A stretch of DNA of 64,000 nt from Chloroflexota bacterium (lineage in GTDB: Bacteria > Chloroflexota > Limnocylindria > Limnocylindrales > CSP1-4). Below the pieces are notes generated by a model that was not told the origin of the DNA, searched no databases, and was given only the letters and a program-made list of their open reading frames with translations. Each line of letters begins with the position of its first letter. The first letter of the stretch is position 1. Location of the stretch: contig BPIH01000003.1 in NCBI GenBank assembly GCA_026004015.1, positions 1 through 64,000 on the forward strand, written 5' to 3'. This document shows positions 52,976 to 62,798 of the stretch, piece by piece. The translations under genes and the position numbers were made by a program.

Positions 52976-54272
52976 CGTTCCGGGGCTCCGTCGCCGACGG
53001 CTCCGGGCCCTGCATCTCCGGGCCCTGCGGGATCGAGCCTCTGCGGCGTCCGGCCCTCGCGTCGTCGGGCGCCCGATCGGCCCCGCCCGGCGGATCCTGC
53101 GGCGCCGCCAGCTCGTCGAGCCGCCCCTCGGGCGCCGGAGCCGGGCGGAACCCTTCCCGGAGCGGGCGTCCGGCAGCCGCCTCCTCGGCTGTCGGCGGGT
53201 TGTGGCAGGCGACGAGGTGCTCCGTCGGGCGTCGCACCGCCCCGCCCACCCCCGCCACCGCCTCGCCTCCGGCGACGGGCACGAGGCCCGGGTTCGCCTC
53301 CCAGCAGACCGCCAGCCGCCAGGCGCAGCGCGGGGCGAAGGGACAGCCGACCGGGAGCTCCCGCATGTCCGGCGGTCGACCCTCGATGGGGATGAGCTCC
53401 TCCCCGTCTCGTTCGTCGACCCGCGGGATCGAGTGGAGGAGTCCGACGGTGTAGGGATGCGCCGGCCGGGCGAAGAGGTCAGCCGTCGCCGCCGACTCGA
53501 CGATGAAGCCGGCGTACATGACCGCCACCCGGTCGGTCATCCCGGCCACGACGCCGAGATCGTGGGTGATGAGGATGAGGGCCGTCCGGTGCTCCTCGGT
53601 CAGCCGCCGGAGGAGCTCGAGGACCTGGGCCTGGATGGTGACGTCGAGGGCCGTCGTCGGCTCGTCGGCGATGAGGATCTTCGGCTCGAGGGCGAGGGCC
53701 ATGGCGATCATGACCCGCTGCCGCATCCCGCCCGAGAACTGGTGCGGAAAGCTCCGGAGGCGGGCCTCGGGGTTCGGGATGCCGACCATCCGGAGGAGCT
53801 CGATGGCCCGCCGGCGGGCCTCGTCTCGACCGACCGGTCGATGGGCGACGATCGTCTCGACGAGCTGCTCCTCGATGGTCAGGACCGGGTTGAGGGAGGT
53901 CATCGGGTCCTGGAAGATCATGGCGATGTCCCGACCCCGGATGTCGCGGACCTCCTCCTCCCGGAGGGCGAGGAGGTCGCGACCGTCGAAGACGACCGAG
54001 CCGCCCTCGATCCGGCCGGCCGGCTTCGGCAGGAGCCGGATGAGGGCGAGGTTCGTGACGCTCTTCCCGCAGCCCGATTCGCCGACGAGGCCGAGCCGCT
54101 CGCCGGGCTCGAGCTCGAAGCTCACCCCGTTCACGGCGTGGATCGTCCCGTCCGCCGTTCGGAAGCGGACGACGAGGTCGCGGACCTCGAGGAGCGGCCC
54201 GTTCGACCGCCGCCCGCCCTCGGGCCGCCACTCGCCCGCGCCCCGACGCTGCCCCCTCGGGCATCCCGGCAA
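52974..54272 (-). CDS. Peptide/nickel ABC importer ATPase DppD-like (system 1), ends uncertain
   Basis: ABC ATPase with P-loop [23 protein letters not shown], signature [29 protein letters not shown] and the C-terminal Cys cluster [15 protein letters not shown]. Two oddities. The domain frame has only TTG 54272 as a start, against GAGG with no spacing, whereas ATG 54288 just upstream is in another frame. And the frame runs past the dppF start to a stop at 52698, while a TGA in the common ATGA overlap at 52972-52975 would be expected. Single-base slips at both ends are likely; the 3' boundary given is the expected one. Confidence 0.88.
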
Positions 54273-54306
54273 CCTCGTCGGCGTTCATCGGCTCGGGCGG
54301 GATCCG

Positions 54307-55218
54307 TCAGCGCTTCAGGCGCGGGTCGAGGGACTCCCGGAGTCCGTCACCCAGGAGGTTGAAGCCGATGGCCGAGACGACGATGGCCCCGCCGACGAAG
54401 AAGACGATGTGGGGCGCCGTCTGGAGGAAGCGCCGGGCGTCGACGAGCATCGTCCCCCACTCCGGCGTTCGCGGATCGGGCGGGCCGAGGCCGAGAAAGC
54501 CGAGGCCGGCGATGTCGATGATCGCCGTCGCCAGGACGAGGGTCGCCTGGACGATGAGCGGGGTGACGGCGTTCGGGAGCATGTGACGGGTCAGGATCCG
54601 GAGCGGCGAGGCGCCGATGGACCGGGCGGCGACGACGTAGTCGACCTCCCGGAGGGCGAGGAGCGAGCCCCGGAGCAGGCGGGCGAAGATCGGGGTGTAG
54701 GTGACGGCGATGGCGAGCATGAGCTGGGGCATCCCCCGGCCCAGCCAGGCCACGATGCCGATGGCGAGGAGGATGCCGGGGATGGCGAGGAGGACGTCGG
54801 TCAGGCGCATGAGGGCCGCATCGACCCAGCCCCCGAAGCCGCCGGCGAGGGCCCCGATGATGCCTCCCGTCAGGAGGGCGAGGAGGACGGCCACGACCCC
54901 GACCTGGAGGCTGATCTGGGCCCCGTAGAGGACCCGGCTGAAGACGTCGCGCCCGAGGAGGTCGGTCCCGAAGAGGTGGGCCGGGCTCGGCGGCTCGAGC
55001 TGGCCCCCCGCCCGCTCGTAGGGACCGTACGGGGCGACGACCGGGGCGGCGAGAGCGGCGACGACGAAGACGGCGACGAGGGCGAGGCCGACGAGGGCCG
55101 GCCGATTCCGCACGAGCCGCCGGAGGGCGTCGGCCCAGAGGCCGCGGCTGACCCGGGCCTCGACGGCCCGCCCGCCGCGGCGTCGGCCGAGGGAGAGGCT
55201 GGGAGCCGACGAGCTCAT
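54307..55218 (-). CDS. Peptide/nickel ABC importer permease DppC-like (system 1)
   Basis: 303 residues; ATG 55218 overlaps the dppB-like stop as ATGA. N-terminal cytoplasmic part, first helix (ALVGLALVAVFVVAALAAPVV), then GTDLLGRDVFSRVLYGAQISL typical of the OppC N-terminal region and the transmembrane domain with the EAA-type loop AARSIGASPLRILTRHMLPNA. Ends FNLLGDGLRESLDPRLKR, the standard C terminus of this subfamily. The gap to the dppD-like gene is about 35 bp. Confidence 0.95.
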   Translation of the reverse strand: MSSSAPSLSLGRRRGGRAVEARVSRGLWADALRRLVRNRPALVGLALVAVFVVAALAAPVVAPYGPYERAGGQLEPPSPAHLFGTDLLGRDVFSRVLYGAQISLQVGVVAVLLALLTGGIIGALAGGFGGWVDAALMRLTDVLLAIPGILLAIGIVAWLGRGMPQLMLAIAVTYTPIFARLLRGSLLALREVDYVVAARSIGASPLRILTRHMLPNAVTPLIVQATLVLATAIIDIAGLGFLGLGPPDPRTPEWGTMLVDARRFLQTAPHIVFFVGGAIVVSAIGFNLLGDGLRESLDPRLKR

Positions 55219-56219
55219 GCGTACCGGATCCTCGGGTTCAGGAAGGCGTAGCCGATGTCGACGATGAGGTTGACGACGAGGAAGATGAGGGCGAAGACGA
55301 GGATCGTCGACTGGACGATGGTGAGGTCGCGGTTGCCGATGGCGTCGACGACCCATCGCCCGACGCCGTTCCAGACGAAGACGGTCTCGGTCAGGACGGC
55401 CCCGGCGAGGAGGCCGCCGACCTGGAGCCCGATGACCGTTGTCACCGGCAGCCAGGCGTTCCGCATGATGTGGCGCTCGTCGACCCGTCGTTCGGTCAGG
55501 CCCTTCGCCCGAGCCGTTCGGACGTAGTCCTCGTGGCTCACCTCGATGACCGAGGCCCGGGTGATCCGGGTGATGATGGCGAGCGGGATCGAGCCGAGGG
55601 CGATGGAGGGCAGGATGAGGTGGCGGACGGCGTCGACGAAGAGGTCGGGCCGGCCGGCGAGGAGGGTGTCGATGAGCATGAAGTTCGTCACGCTCTCGAA
55701 GCGGAGGCGGGCGTCGATCCGGCCCTGGGTCGGCAGCCAGCCGAGTCCGACCCCGAAGACGACGACGAGGACGAGCCCGAGGACGAAGACGGGGATGCTG
55801 ATCCCGAAGAGGCTGATGGCGGTCACGACCCCGTCGAGCCAGCTCTGGGCGTGGCGCGCCGCGAGGCGGCCGAGGGGGATGCCGAGCCCGACGGCGAAGA
55901 CGAGGGCCCCGAGGGTCAGCTCGATGGTGCCCGGGAAGCGGACGAGGAACTCGTCGAGGAAGGGCTTGTTGTTGATGACCGAGGCGCCGAGGTCACCGCG
56001 GAGGAGACTGCCGAGGTAGCGGAGGTACTGGACCGTGAGCGGATCGTCGAGGCCGAGGTTCGCCCGGAGCCGGGCGCAGGCCTCCTCGGTCCGATGCTGA
56101 CCGAGGATGGCGCTGCAGGGGTCGCCGGGCAGGAGATGGACGAAGGCGAAGAGGACGATGGAAAGGCCGAAGAGGACCGGAATCGCCCCGAGGAGGCGGC
56201 GGACGATGTAGCGGATCAC
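55215..56219 (-). CDS. Peptide/nickel ABC importer permease DppB-like (system 1)
   Basis: 334 residues from ATG 56219. MIRYIVRRLLGAIPVLFGLSI and FVHLLPGDPC are the typical opening; the EAA loop is TARAKGLTERRVDERHIMRNAWLP; the end is GYAFLNPRIRYA. Two Cys in the early loop (GDPCSAIL, EEACARL) are unusual for the family and might pair outside. It follows the binding-protein gene by 86 bp, across a strong hairpin. Confidence 0.95.
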   Translation of the reverse strand: MIRYIVRRLLGAIPVLFGLSIVLFAFVHLLPGDPCSAILGQHRTEEACARLRANLGLDDPLTVQYLRYLGSLLRGDLGASVINNKPFLDEFLVRFPGTIELTLGALVFAVGLGIPLGRLAARHAQSWLDGVVTAISLFGISIPVFVLGLVLVVVFGVGLGWLPTQGRIDARLRFESVTNFMLIDTLLAGRPDLFVDAVRHLILPSIALGSIPLAIITRITRASVIEVSHEDYVRTARAKGLTERRVDERHIMRNAWLPVTTVIGLQVGGLLAGAVLTETVFVWNGVGRWVVDAIGNRDLTIVQSTILVFALIFLVVNLIVDIGYAFLNPRIRYA

Positions 56220-56237
56220 CGGTGGTCGTCGAAATCA

Positions 56238-56263
56238 CCCCCGGGGCCCGAAGGCCCCGGGGG
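56238..56263 (-). terminator. Attenuator-like hairpin between binding protein and permease
   Basis: Perfect 11-bp stem CCCCCGGGGCC/GGCCCCGGGGG with a CGAA loop (TTCG on the transcribed strand). Such a structure after the binding-protein gene often limits read-through or protects the upstream mRNA, giving more binding protein than permease. Confidence 0.75.
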
Positions 56264-56305
56264 TGTTCGGTCGGCCCGTCGAGGGACGCCGGGTCGGCAC
56301 GGTCC

Positions 56306-58006
56306 TCAGCGGTCGAGCCAGACCGTGTTGAAGTACTCGGTCAGGTTGCCGGAGCCGATGAAGCCCTTGACGTCCGCCCGGGCCGCGGCCGGCGGGGTCG
56401 AGTTGACGAGGGGAACGGTCGGCATGTCGGCCCGGATGAGGTCCTGGGCCTTCTCCCAGAGGGCCTTCGCCGTCGCCTCGTCGGTGGCGGCGAGGGCATC
56501 GTTCATCGTCTTCTCCAGCTCGTCGTTCCGGTAGGCGAACTCCGTCGACGGCTCGCCGTCGACGTAGCCGAAGAAGGCCGTCTTGAGGAAGTTGTCGGGC
56601 CCGGCCCAGTCGCAGGTCCAGCCGAGGAGCCACATCTCGAAGTTGCCGGCGTACTCGTGATCGAGGTAATCGGGCCGCCAGGTCTCGGTGTGCGGCACGA
56701 TGGTGAAGCCGACGGCTTCGAGATCCGAGGTGATCGCCTCGAAGATCCCCTTCGGGTCGGGCATGTACGGGCGGGTGACGTCGGAGGGGTAGTAGAAGTC
56801 GATGGTCAGGTCGGTGACGCCCGATTCGGCGATGAGCTGCTTCGCCTTCTCCGGGTCGTAGGTCGGGAGGTTGAGGGGCTTCGCGTAGAGGGTGTTGAGG
56901 GGCATCCAGTTGTCGGCCGGGACGGCGAGGCCGGCGTAGAAGGTGTCGATGAGGTACTGCTTGTTCACCGCGTAGGCGATCGCCTCGCGGATGGTCTTGT
57001 TGTTGATCGGCGAGTACTTGTGGTTCATCGAGATCTGGGCGATGTTGCACGACTCGCCGCGGTCGATGACCTGGAGGTCGGGGTTCTGGCGGATGGTGGC
57101 GATGTCGACGGGGGCAACAACCTGGGCGAAGTCGAGCTCGCCCGAGGCGAGGCCGTTCAGGCGCTGGGCCTCCTCGGCGACGGGTCGGAAGACGATGGCG
57201 TCGAGGTACGGCACGGCGTCCTTGTTCCAGTAGTCGGGGTTCCGCTCGACGGTCACGTGGTCACCGACGACCCACTCCTTGAACTTGAAGGGCCCGGTCC
57301 CGACCATGGCCGGCGGCCCGCCCTGGGCGTACGGGATCTTGCTGACGTCGGTCTCGCTGTTGTCGGCCTTGCCGGCCCGGAGCGCCGTCGGGCTGCTGAT
57401 GGCGAAGACGGTCAGGGTCTGGGCGAGGAGGAAGCTCGAGTTCGGCTGCTTCAGGGTGATGGTGACCGTGTACGGATCGACGACGTCGACCGAGGCGATG
57501 TTCGAGGTATCGCCGTAGCCGCCGAAGACGGCGCCCGCGTAGTAGCTGTAGTCCTGGAGCTCGGTCGGGAAGTTCTTCCAGCGGTCGTAGTTGAACTTCA
57601 CCGCCTCGGCGTTGAAGTCGGTCCCATCGTGGAACTTCACGCCCTGGCGGAGCTTGAACGTGTACGTCTTGCCGTCGGGCGAGATCGTCCAGCTCTCGGC
57701 GAGGGCCGGGACGACCTCCGACGTCGTCCCGGGCTTGAGGGCGACGAGGCCCTCCATGACCTGGGTCATGACGTACGAGCTGTTGCTGTCGTCGATGAGG
57801 GCCGGATCGGTCCGGGTGATGTCGCCCGGGAGGGCGACGACGAGGGTGCCACCGGCCTTCGGTTGGCCGGTCGGCGAGGCGGGGGCCGACGGCGCGGCCG
57901 ACTGACCGGGAGACGGCGAGGCGGCGGGGGTCGGCGAAGCGGCCCCGCCACAGGCGGCGACGACGAGAACGGCCGCACCAGCAAGGGCGACCAAGCGACG
58001 ACGCAT
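56306..58006 (-). CDS. Peptide/nickel-type binding lipoprotein (system 1)
   Basis: SBP_bac_5 (cluster C) lipoprotein, 566 residues from ATG 58006 with AGGAGGAG 5 nt upstream. Signal MRRRLVALAGAAVLVVAAC, Cys19, then a Ser/Pro/Ala linker to about 50. The fold begins GGTLVVALPGDITRTDPALI; PALAESWTISPDGKTYTFKLRQGVKFHDG is the family signature. The ligand could be peptides or another small solute; sequence alone does not tell. First gene of the system 1 operon. Confidence 0.94.
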   Translation of the reverse strand: MRRRLVALAGAAVLVVAACGGAASPTPAASPSPGQSAAPSAPASPTGQPKAGGTLVVALPGDITRTDPALIDDSNSSYVMTQVMEGLVALKPGTTSEVVPALAESWTISPDGKTYTFKLRQGVKFHDGTDFNAEAVKFNYDRWKNFPTELQDYSYYAGAVFGGYGDTSNIASVDVVDPYTVTITLKQPNSSFLLAQTLTVFAISSPTALRAGKADNSETDVSKIPYAQGGPPAMVGTGPFKFKEWVVGDHVTVERNPDYWNKDAVPYLDAIVFRPVAEEAQRLNGLASGELDFAQVVAPVDIATIRQNPDLQVIDRGESCNIAQISMNHKYSPINNKTIREAIAYAVNKQYLIDTFYAGLAVPADNWMPLNTLYAKPLNLPTYDPEKAKQLIAESGVTDLTIDFYYPSDVTRPYMPDPKGIFEAITSDLEAVGFTIVPHTETWRPDYLDHEYAGNFEMWLLGWTCDWAGPDNFLKTAFFGYVDGEPSTEFAYRNDELEKTMNDALAATDEATAKALWEKAQDLIRADMPTVPLVNSTPPAAARADVKGFIGSGNLTEYFNTVWLDR

Positions 58007-58206
58007 GGGTTCTCCTCCTCCATGACGACCCGAGCGCCGGCACGATCGGGTGACACCTGGTGGCCCGCCATCGCGGGCAGGCCGAGCGTGCCCCCATCGT
58101 ACCGACTCCGAGCCCGATCGTCAGCCGGCCCGCCTCGTCCTGCGGGACGGCTCCTGCCTCGGGCCGTCCGGCCGGCGCGGCCGAGCCCCGCTCCCCGTCC
58201 GGCGAG

Positions 58207-59457
58207 CTACGGGGCTTCGGCGCCCGTCGCCGTCGATCCCGAACCCGAGCCGCCACTGGCGGCGGCCCCGAGGGCCGCACTCGACCCGGACCCCGGCACC
58301 GGGCTCACCCCCGGCCCGGTCGGCGGCGGCGGAACCGCCGGCACGGCGGCCGCGACGACGTCCTCCGGGACCGCCTCGGCCCAGTGGCAGGCGACCCGGT
58401 GCCCCGGCCCGACGTCCCGGAGCGGCGGCTCCTCGGTGACGCAGTTCTCGGGGTTGCCGAGCCGCTCTCGAAGCCAGCAGCGGGTGTGGAAGCGGCAACC
58501 CGGCGGCGGGGCGGCCGGGCTCGGGACGTCGCCCTTCAGGACGATCCGCTTCTTCCGGACCCGGGGGTCGGGGTCCGGCACCGCCGACAGCAGGGCGATG
58601 GTGTACGGATGGCGCGGCTGCGTGTAGAGGGCCCCGACGTCGCCGAGCTCGACGATCTTGCCGAGGTACATGACCCCGACCCGGTCGCTGATGTACTGGA
58701 CGACGGACAGGTTGTGGGCGATGAAGAGGTAGGTGAGGTTGAACTCGCGCCGGAGGTCGAGGAGCAGGTTGAGGATCTGGCTCTGGATCGAGACGTCGAG
58801 GGCCGAGACCGGCTCGTCGCAGACGACGAACTCGGGATCGAGGGCGAGGGCCCGGGCGATCCCGATCCGCTGGCGCTGGCCGCCCGAGAACTCGTGGGGA
58901 TAGCGGCGGGTGTAGTCCCGGCGGAGGCCGACCGCTTCGAGGTAGTCCTCGACCCGCTTGTCGCGAATCCTCCGGTCCTTCCAGCCGTTCTCCGCGTCGG
59001 CCTGGGCGAGGAGGCCTTCGCCGATGATGTCGCTGATCGGCATCCGCGGGTTGAGCGAGCCGATGGGATCCTGGAAGATGATCTGCATCCGCCGTCGCAG
59101 CCGCTTCAGCTCCTTGCCCTGCTTGCTGAAGATGTCCTCGCCGCCGATGGTCGCCCGGCCCGAGGTCGGCGGCTGGAGGCGAAGGAGGGTCTTGCCGAGG
59201 GTCGACTTCCCGCAGCCCGACTCGCCGACGAGGCCGAAGACCTCGCCCCGGTAGATCTCGAAGGAGACGTCGTCGACGGCCTTGACGTCGCCGATCTTTC
59301 GCCGGAGGAGGCCGCCGAGGATCGGGTAGTACTTGACGAGGTGCTCGATGACGATGAGCGGCTCGCGTCCGTTCGCCGTCGCCCCCGTCCCTGCCGCCGA
59401 CGGCCCGGCGGCGGGGAGCGCCGTCACCGAGGCGCCCGCCCCGAGCGGCCCGCTCAC
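58207..59457 (-). CDS. Peptide/nickel ABC importer ATPase DppF-like (system 2)
   Basis: 416 residues from GTG 59457, which overlaps the preceding ATPase stop as GTGA. P-loop [27 protein letters not shown]-type Q-loop, signature [28 protein letters not shown], switch His in [10 protein letters not shown], and the Cys motif [12 protein letters not shown] Pro/Ala/Gly tail of about 60 residues follows the conserved end. It closes the second importer operon; 200 bp separate it from the first operon's binding protein. Confidence 0.94.
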   Translation of the reverse strand: MSGPLGAGASVTALPAAGPSAAGTGATANGREPLIVIEHLVKYYPILGGLLRRKIGDVKAVDDVSFEIYRGEVFGLVGESGCGKSTLGKTLLRLQPPTSGRATIGGEDIFSKQGKELKRLRRRMQIIFQDPIGSLNPRMPISDIIGEGLLAQADAENGWKDRRIRDKRVEDYLEAVGLRRDYTRRYPHEFSGGQRQRIGIARALALDPEFVVCDEPVSALDVSIQSQILNLLLDLRREFNLTYLFIAHNLSVVQYISDRVGVMYLGKIVELGDVGALYTQPRHPYTIALLSAVPDPDPRVRKKRIVLKGDVPSPAAPPPGCRFHTRCWLRERLGNPENCVTEEPPLRDVGPGHRVACHWAEAVPEDVVAAAVPAVPPPPTGPGVSPVPGSGSSAALGAAASGGSGSGSTATGAEAP

Positions 59458-60527
59458 GCCCCCACCTCCACCGGTCGCCGGGGCCGGATCCGCGGCGGGA
59501 TCGGCGAGCCGGGTGCCGGCGTGTACAGCCAGCAGGCGACGTCGGGCGGGTTCGCCTCCTCGATCCGCGGGTCGTACTCGGCGCACGGGGCGAAGGCGTA
59601 CGGGCAGCGCGGCGCGAAGTTGCAGCCCTTCGGCATGTTGAAGGGATTCGGGACGGTGCCCTTGATGACGTTCAGCCGCTGGCCCTTCATGCCCCGCGAC
59701 GGGATCGAGCGGAGCAAACCCTCGGTGTAGGGGTGCTTCGGGGCGAGGAGGACGTCCTCGACCGTGCCCGTCTCGACGATCCGCCCGGCGTACATGACGA
59801 GGACGTCGTGGACCGTCTCGGCGACGACACCGAGATCGTGGGTGATGAGCATGAGGGCCGTTCCGGTCCGGTCCTGGACGTCCTTGATGAGCTCGAGGAT
59901 CTGGGCCTGGATGGTGACGTCGAGGGCCGTCGTCGGCTCGTCGGCGATGAGGAGCTTCGGATCGCAGGAGAGGGCCATGGCGATCATGACCCGCTGGCGC
60001 ATGCCGCCCGAGAGCTCGTGGGGGTACTGCTTCACCCGTCGCTCGGGGTTGTTGATGCCGACGGCTCGGAGGGATTCGATGGCCTTGTTCCAGGCCTCCT
60101 TCTTCGACAGCCGCTGGTGGAGCATGACCGCCTCGGCGATCTGGTCCCCGACGGTGTAGACCGGGTTCAGGCTCGTCATCGGCTCCTGGAAGATCATGGC
60201 GATGTCGTTGCCCCGGACGTGGCGCATCTCATCCTCGGAGAGGGTGAGGAGATCCCGCCCCTCGAAGATGATCTCGCCGCTGGCGATCTCGGCCGGCGGG
60301 ATGTCGAGGAGGCGCATGATCGTGAGGGCGGTGACGCTCTTGCCGCAGCCCGACTCGCCGACGAGGCCGATGGTCTGGCCGCGGCGGACCGAGAAGGACA
60401 CGCCGTCGACCGCCTTCACCGTCCCGTCGAGGACGTGGAAGTAGGTCCGCAGATCGCGGACCTCGAGGAGGACGTCGTTGCCGGCGCTCGCCCGGGCCGG
60501 CGCCGTCACGGTCGTGGGGACGGTCAC
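59454..60527 (-). CDS. Peptide/nickel ABC importer ATPase DppD-like (system 2)
   Basis: 357 residues. GTG 60527 is preferred to an upstream start because AAGGAG lies close upstream and the permease gene ends 4 bp before it. Motifs: [61 protein letters not shown] and the Cys cluster [14 protein letters not shown]. Clean boundaries on both sides, unlike its system 1 counterpart. Confidence 0.95.
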   Translation of the reverse strand: MTVPTTVTAPARASAGNDVLLEVRDLRTYFHVLDGTVKAVDGVSFSVRRGQTIGLVGESGCGKSVTALTIMRLLDIPPAEIASGEIIFEGRDLLTLSEDEMRHVRGNDIAMIFQEPMTSLNPVYTVGDQIAEAVMLHQRLSKKEAWNKAIESLRAVGINNPERRVKQYPHELSGGMRQRVMIAMALSCDPKLLIADEPTTALDVTIQAQILELIKDVQDRTGTALMLITHDLGVVAETVHDVLVMYAGRIVETGTVEDVLLAPKHPYTEGLLRSIPSRGMKGQRLNVIKGTVPNPFNMPKGCNFAPRCPYAFAPCAEYDPRIEEANPPDVACWLYTPAPGSPIPPRIRPRRPVEVGA

Positions 60528-60531
60528 GCTC

Positions 60532-61479
60532 CTACTCCTTGGCTCGTGGGTCGAGGGCATCCCGAAGGCCGTCGCCGAGGAAGTTGATGGCGATGACCGT
60601 GAGGGCGATGGCCATGCCCGGGAAGAACGGCCACCACCAATTGCCGACGGCGATCCGTTCCTGGCTCCGGGCGAGGGCGTTGCCCCAGCTGATGTCCTGG
60701 GCCTTGAGGCCGAAGTTCAGGTAGCTGACGAAGGCCTCGAGGATGATGGCGTTGGCGACGATGAGGGTCGCCGAAACGACGACCGGGCCGATGGCGTTCG
60801 GGAGGATGTGGCGGAAGGCGATGCGGAGGTCGCCGACCCCGACGGCCCGAGCGGCGAGGACGAACTCCTGTTCGCGGAGGGAGAGGTACAGCGCCCGCAC
60901 GAGGCGAGCGAGGCCCGGCCAGGAGAGGAGGCCGAAGATGAGGATGAGCGGCACGAGCTCGCCGCCGCCGAAGAAGCGGGCCGCGACGAGGACGATGAAG
61001 AGGAAGGGAATCGAGAGGACGAGGTCGACGAAGCGCATGAGGAGGTTGTCGACCCAGCCCCCGAAGAAGCCGGCCACGGCGCCGACGAGGACGCCGATGG
61101 TCACGGCGATGAGCATCGTCGTCGTGCCGATGAGCATCGACAGGCGGGCGCCGTTGGCGACGAGGACGAAGACGCTCCGGCCCGCCCCGTCGGAGCCGAA
61201 GGGCGGCATGGCGATGGGATCGAAGCCCTGCGGCCCGGGGAGGTCGCGGCGGAGGTCGAGGGGATCGTAGGGCCAGATGATCGGCCCGAAGACGGCCAGG
61301 AAGACCATGACCGCCAGGATCGCCACGCCGACGAGGGCGAGGCGATGCCGCCGGAAGCGCCGCCAGGCGAGCTGCCACTGGTTGAGCGACTCGAGGGCGA
61401 CCTCGTAGTCGGCGGCGGCCGTGTCGGTGAGGGCCGTGACGCGGCTCGTGGCCGGGGTGCGGAGGGGCTGGTCGGACAC
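60532..61479 (-). CDS. Peptide/nickel ABC importer permease DppC-like (system 2)
   Basis: 315 residues from GTG 61479. A long N-terminal cytoplasmic tail (about 45 residues), first helix [21 protein letters not shown], then the extracytoplasmic segment and EAA loop [21 protein letters not shown], ending [16 protein letters not shown]. The tripeptide [12 protein letters not shown] replaces the more common GTDxxGRD motif. Follows the DppB-like gene by 8 bp. Confidence 0.95.
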   Translation of the reverse strand: MSDQPLRTPATSRVTALTDTAAADYEVALESLNQWQLAWRRFRRHRLALVGVAILAVMVFLAVFGPIIWPYDPLDLRRDLPGPQGFDPIAMPPFGSDGAGRSVFVLVANGARLSMLIGTTTMLIAVTIGVLVGAVAGFFGGWVDNLLMRFVDLVLSIPFLFIVLVAARFFGGGELVPLILIFGLLSWPGLARLVRALYLSLREQEFVLAARAVGVGDLRIAFRHILPNAIGPVVVSATLIVANAIILEAFVSYLNFGLKAQDISWGNALARSQERIAVGNWWWPFFPGMAIALTVIAINFLGDGLRDALDPRAKE

Positions 61480-61487
61480 GGGCTTCC

Positions 61488-62621
61488 TCAGTCGTAGCGG
61501 ATCCGGGGGTCGACGATGGCGTAGACGATGTCGGCCAGGAGGTTGGCGATGAGGATGAAGACGGTGCTCACGAGGAGGAGGCCCATGAGGACGAAGTAGT
61601 CCCGAGCGCCGACGGATTCGATGAAGAGCCGGCCGAGCCCCGGCCAGGTGAAGATCGTCTCGGTCACGATCGCCCCCGAGACGAGGAAGGGGAGCTCGAG
61701 GGCGACGTTCGTCACCACCGGCAGCATGGCGTTCCGGAAGGCGTGCTTGGCGATGACCGTCCTGGCCGGCAGGCCCTTCGCTCGGGCCGTCCGGATGTAG
61801 TCCTGGTTGAGGGCCTCGAGCATCGCCGCCCGCACGAAGCGCGAGTCGGCGGCGATGTTGACGGCGACGAGGGTGAAGACGGGCAGGACGAGGTGGCGGC
61901 CGATATCGACGATGGCGGCCATCGGCCGCTCCCCGAAGGCGGCCCAGTACTGAGGCGTGTTGAAGGGCGGCCAGTCGCGGGTCGTGATGATCCCGCCGCT
62001 CGGGAAGAAGTCCGTCACCCCGCTCGTTCGTAAGAAGACGGCGAAGAAGAAGATGAGCATGAGGCCGAGCCAGAAGGTCGGCAGCGAGTAGAAGACGTAG
62101 GCGAGGAAGGTCATCCCCTGGTCGAAGAGGGAGTAGCGGTGGACGGCGGCGTACGTTCCGATGAGGATGGCGATGCCGACCCAGAGAGCGAGGGCCGTCG
62201 TCGTCAGGAGGAGCGTGGCCGGCACCCGCTCGAGGATGACGTCGACGACCGGCCGTCCGGCCCGGATGGAGAGGCCGAGGTCGCCGTGGAGGATGCCGTT
62301 GTCACCGCCGCCGAGGGCCGCCGGCAGGACGTTCAGGCCGCCCTGGGCGGAAAAGAAGATCTCGGGAACGGTGTCGCTGTCGCAGTTGAGGACGCCGAGC
62401 CAACCGCCGAACTCCTTGAGCATGTTGATCGGCGTCACCTCGGCCTGGAGGCACCAGCGCCGCAGCCACTTCTCGCGGTCCTCCTGGGTGATGCTCTTGA
62501 TCCCGGCCAGGGCCGCCTGGGGACCGCCGGGGGCAGCGCGCATGAGGAGGAAGCTGATAACGACGGCCCCGACGAAGAGGGGCAGAAGGCCGAGGGTTCG
62601 GCGGATGATGTACTTGGTCAT
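61488..62621 (-). CDS. Peptide/nickel ABC importer permease DppB-like (system 2)
   Basis: 377 residues from ATG 62621, about 40 longer than usual because of an extended first extracytoplasmic loop (about 35-115: KWLRRWCLQAEVTPINMLKEF and LNCDSDTVPEIFFSAQGG) that holds two Cys. Then LHGDLGLSIRAGRPV, the transmembrane domain, the EAA loop TARAKGLPARTVIAKHAFRNAMLP, and the end VYAIVDPRIRYD. Enlarged loops of this kind occur in some OppB-type permeases. Confidence 0.94.
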   Translation of the reverse strand: MTKYIIRRTLGLLPLFVGAVVISFLLMRAAPGGPQAALAGIKSITQEDREKWLRRWCLQAEVTPINMLKEFGGWLGVLNCDSDTVPEIFFSAQGGLNVLPAALGGGDNGILHGDLGLSIRAGRPVVDVILERVPATLLLTTTALALWVGIAILIGTYAAVHRYSLFDQGMTFLAYVFYSLPTFWLGLMLIFFFAVFLRTSGVTDFFPSGGIITTRDWPPFNTPQYWAAFGERPMAAIVDIGRHLVLPVFTLVAVNIAADSRFVRAAMLEALNQDYIRTARAKGLPARTVIAKHAFRNAMLPVVTNVALELPFLVSGAIVTETIFTWPGLGRLFIESVGARDYFVLMGLLLVSTVFILIANLLADIVYAIVDPRIRYD

Positions 62622-62734
62622 GGAGGTGGATCGTCTCCGGGGCTCCGTGGCACGGGGTGCTCGACGCCACGATCCGGACGGGGCAGTCGGCTCCCCGGCA
62701 GGAGCCGCGATCCCGGACCTTGGGCCCGAGTATA

Positions 62735-62771
62735 GCGAGGCGGCGGCCCGGGGCTCCGGACCGCCGCCTCG
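62735..62771 (-). terminator. Hairpin and possible promoter before system 2 permease
   Basis: Perfect 10-bp stem GAGGCGGCGG/CCGCCGCCTC (62738-62771, 14-nt loop), 27 bp after the binding-protein stop. Just past it on the minus strand is TATACTCGG (62736-62728), the same nine bases found at the 47.56-kb -10, so a second promoter for the permease genes is possible. Confidence 0.55.
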
Positions 62772-62798
62772 GATCGACCGTCGTCGATCAGCGGCCGA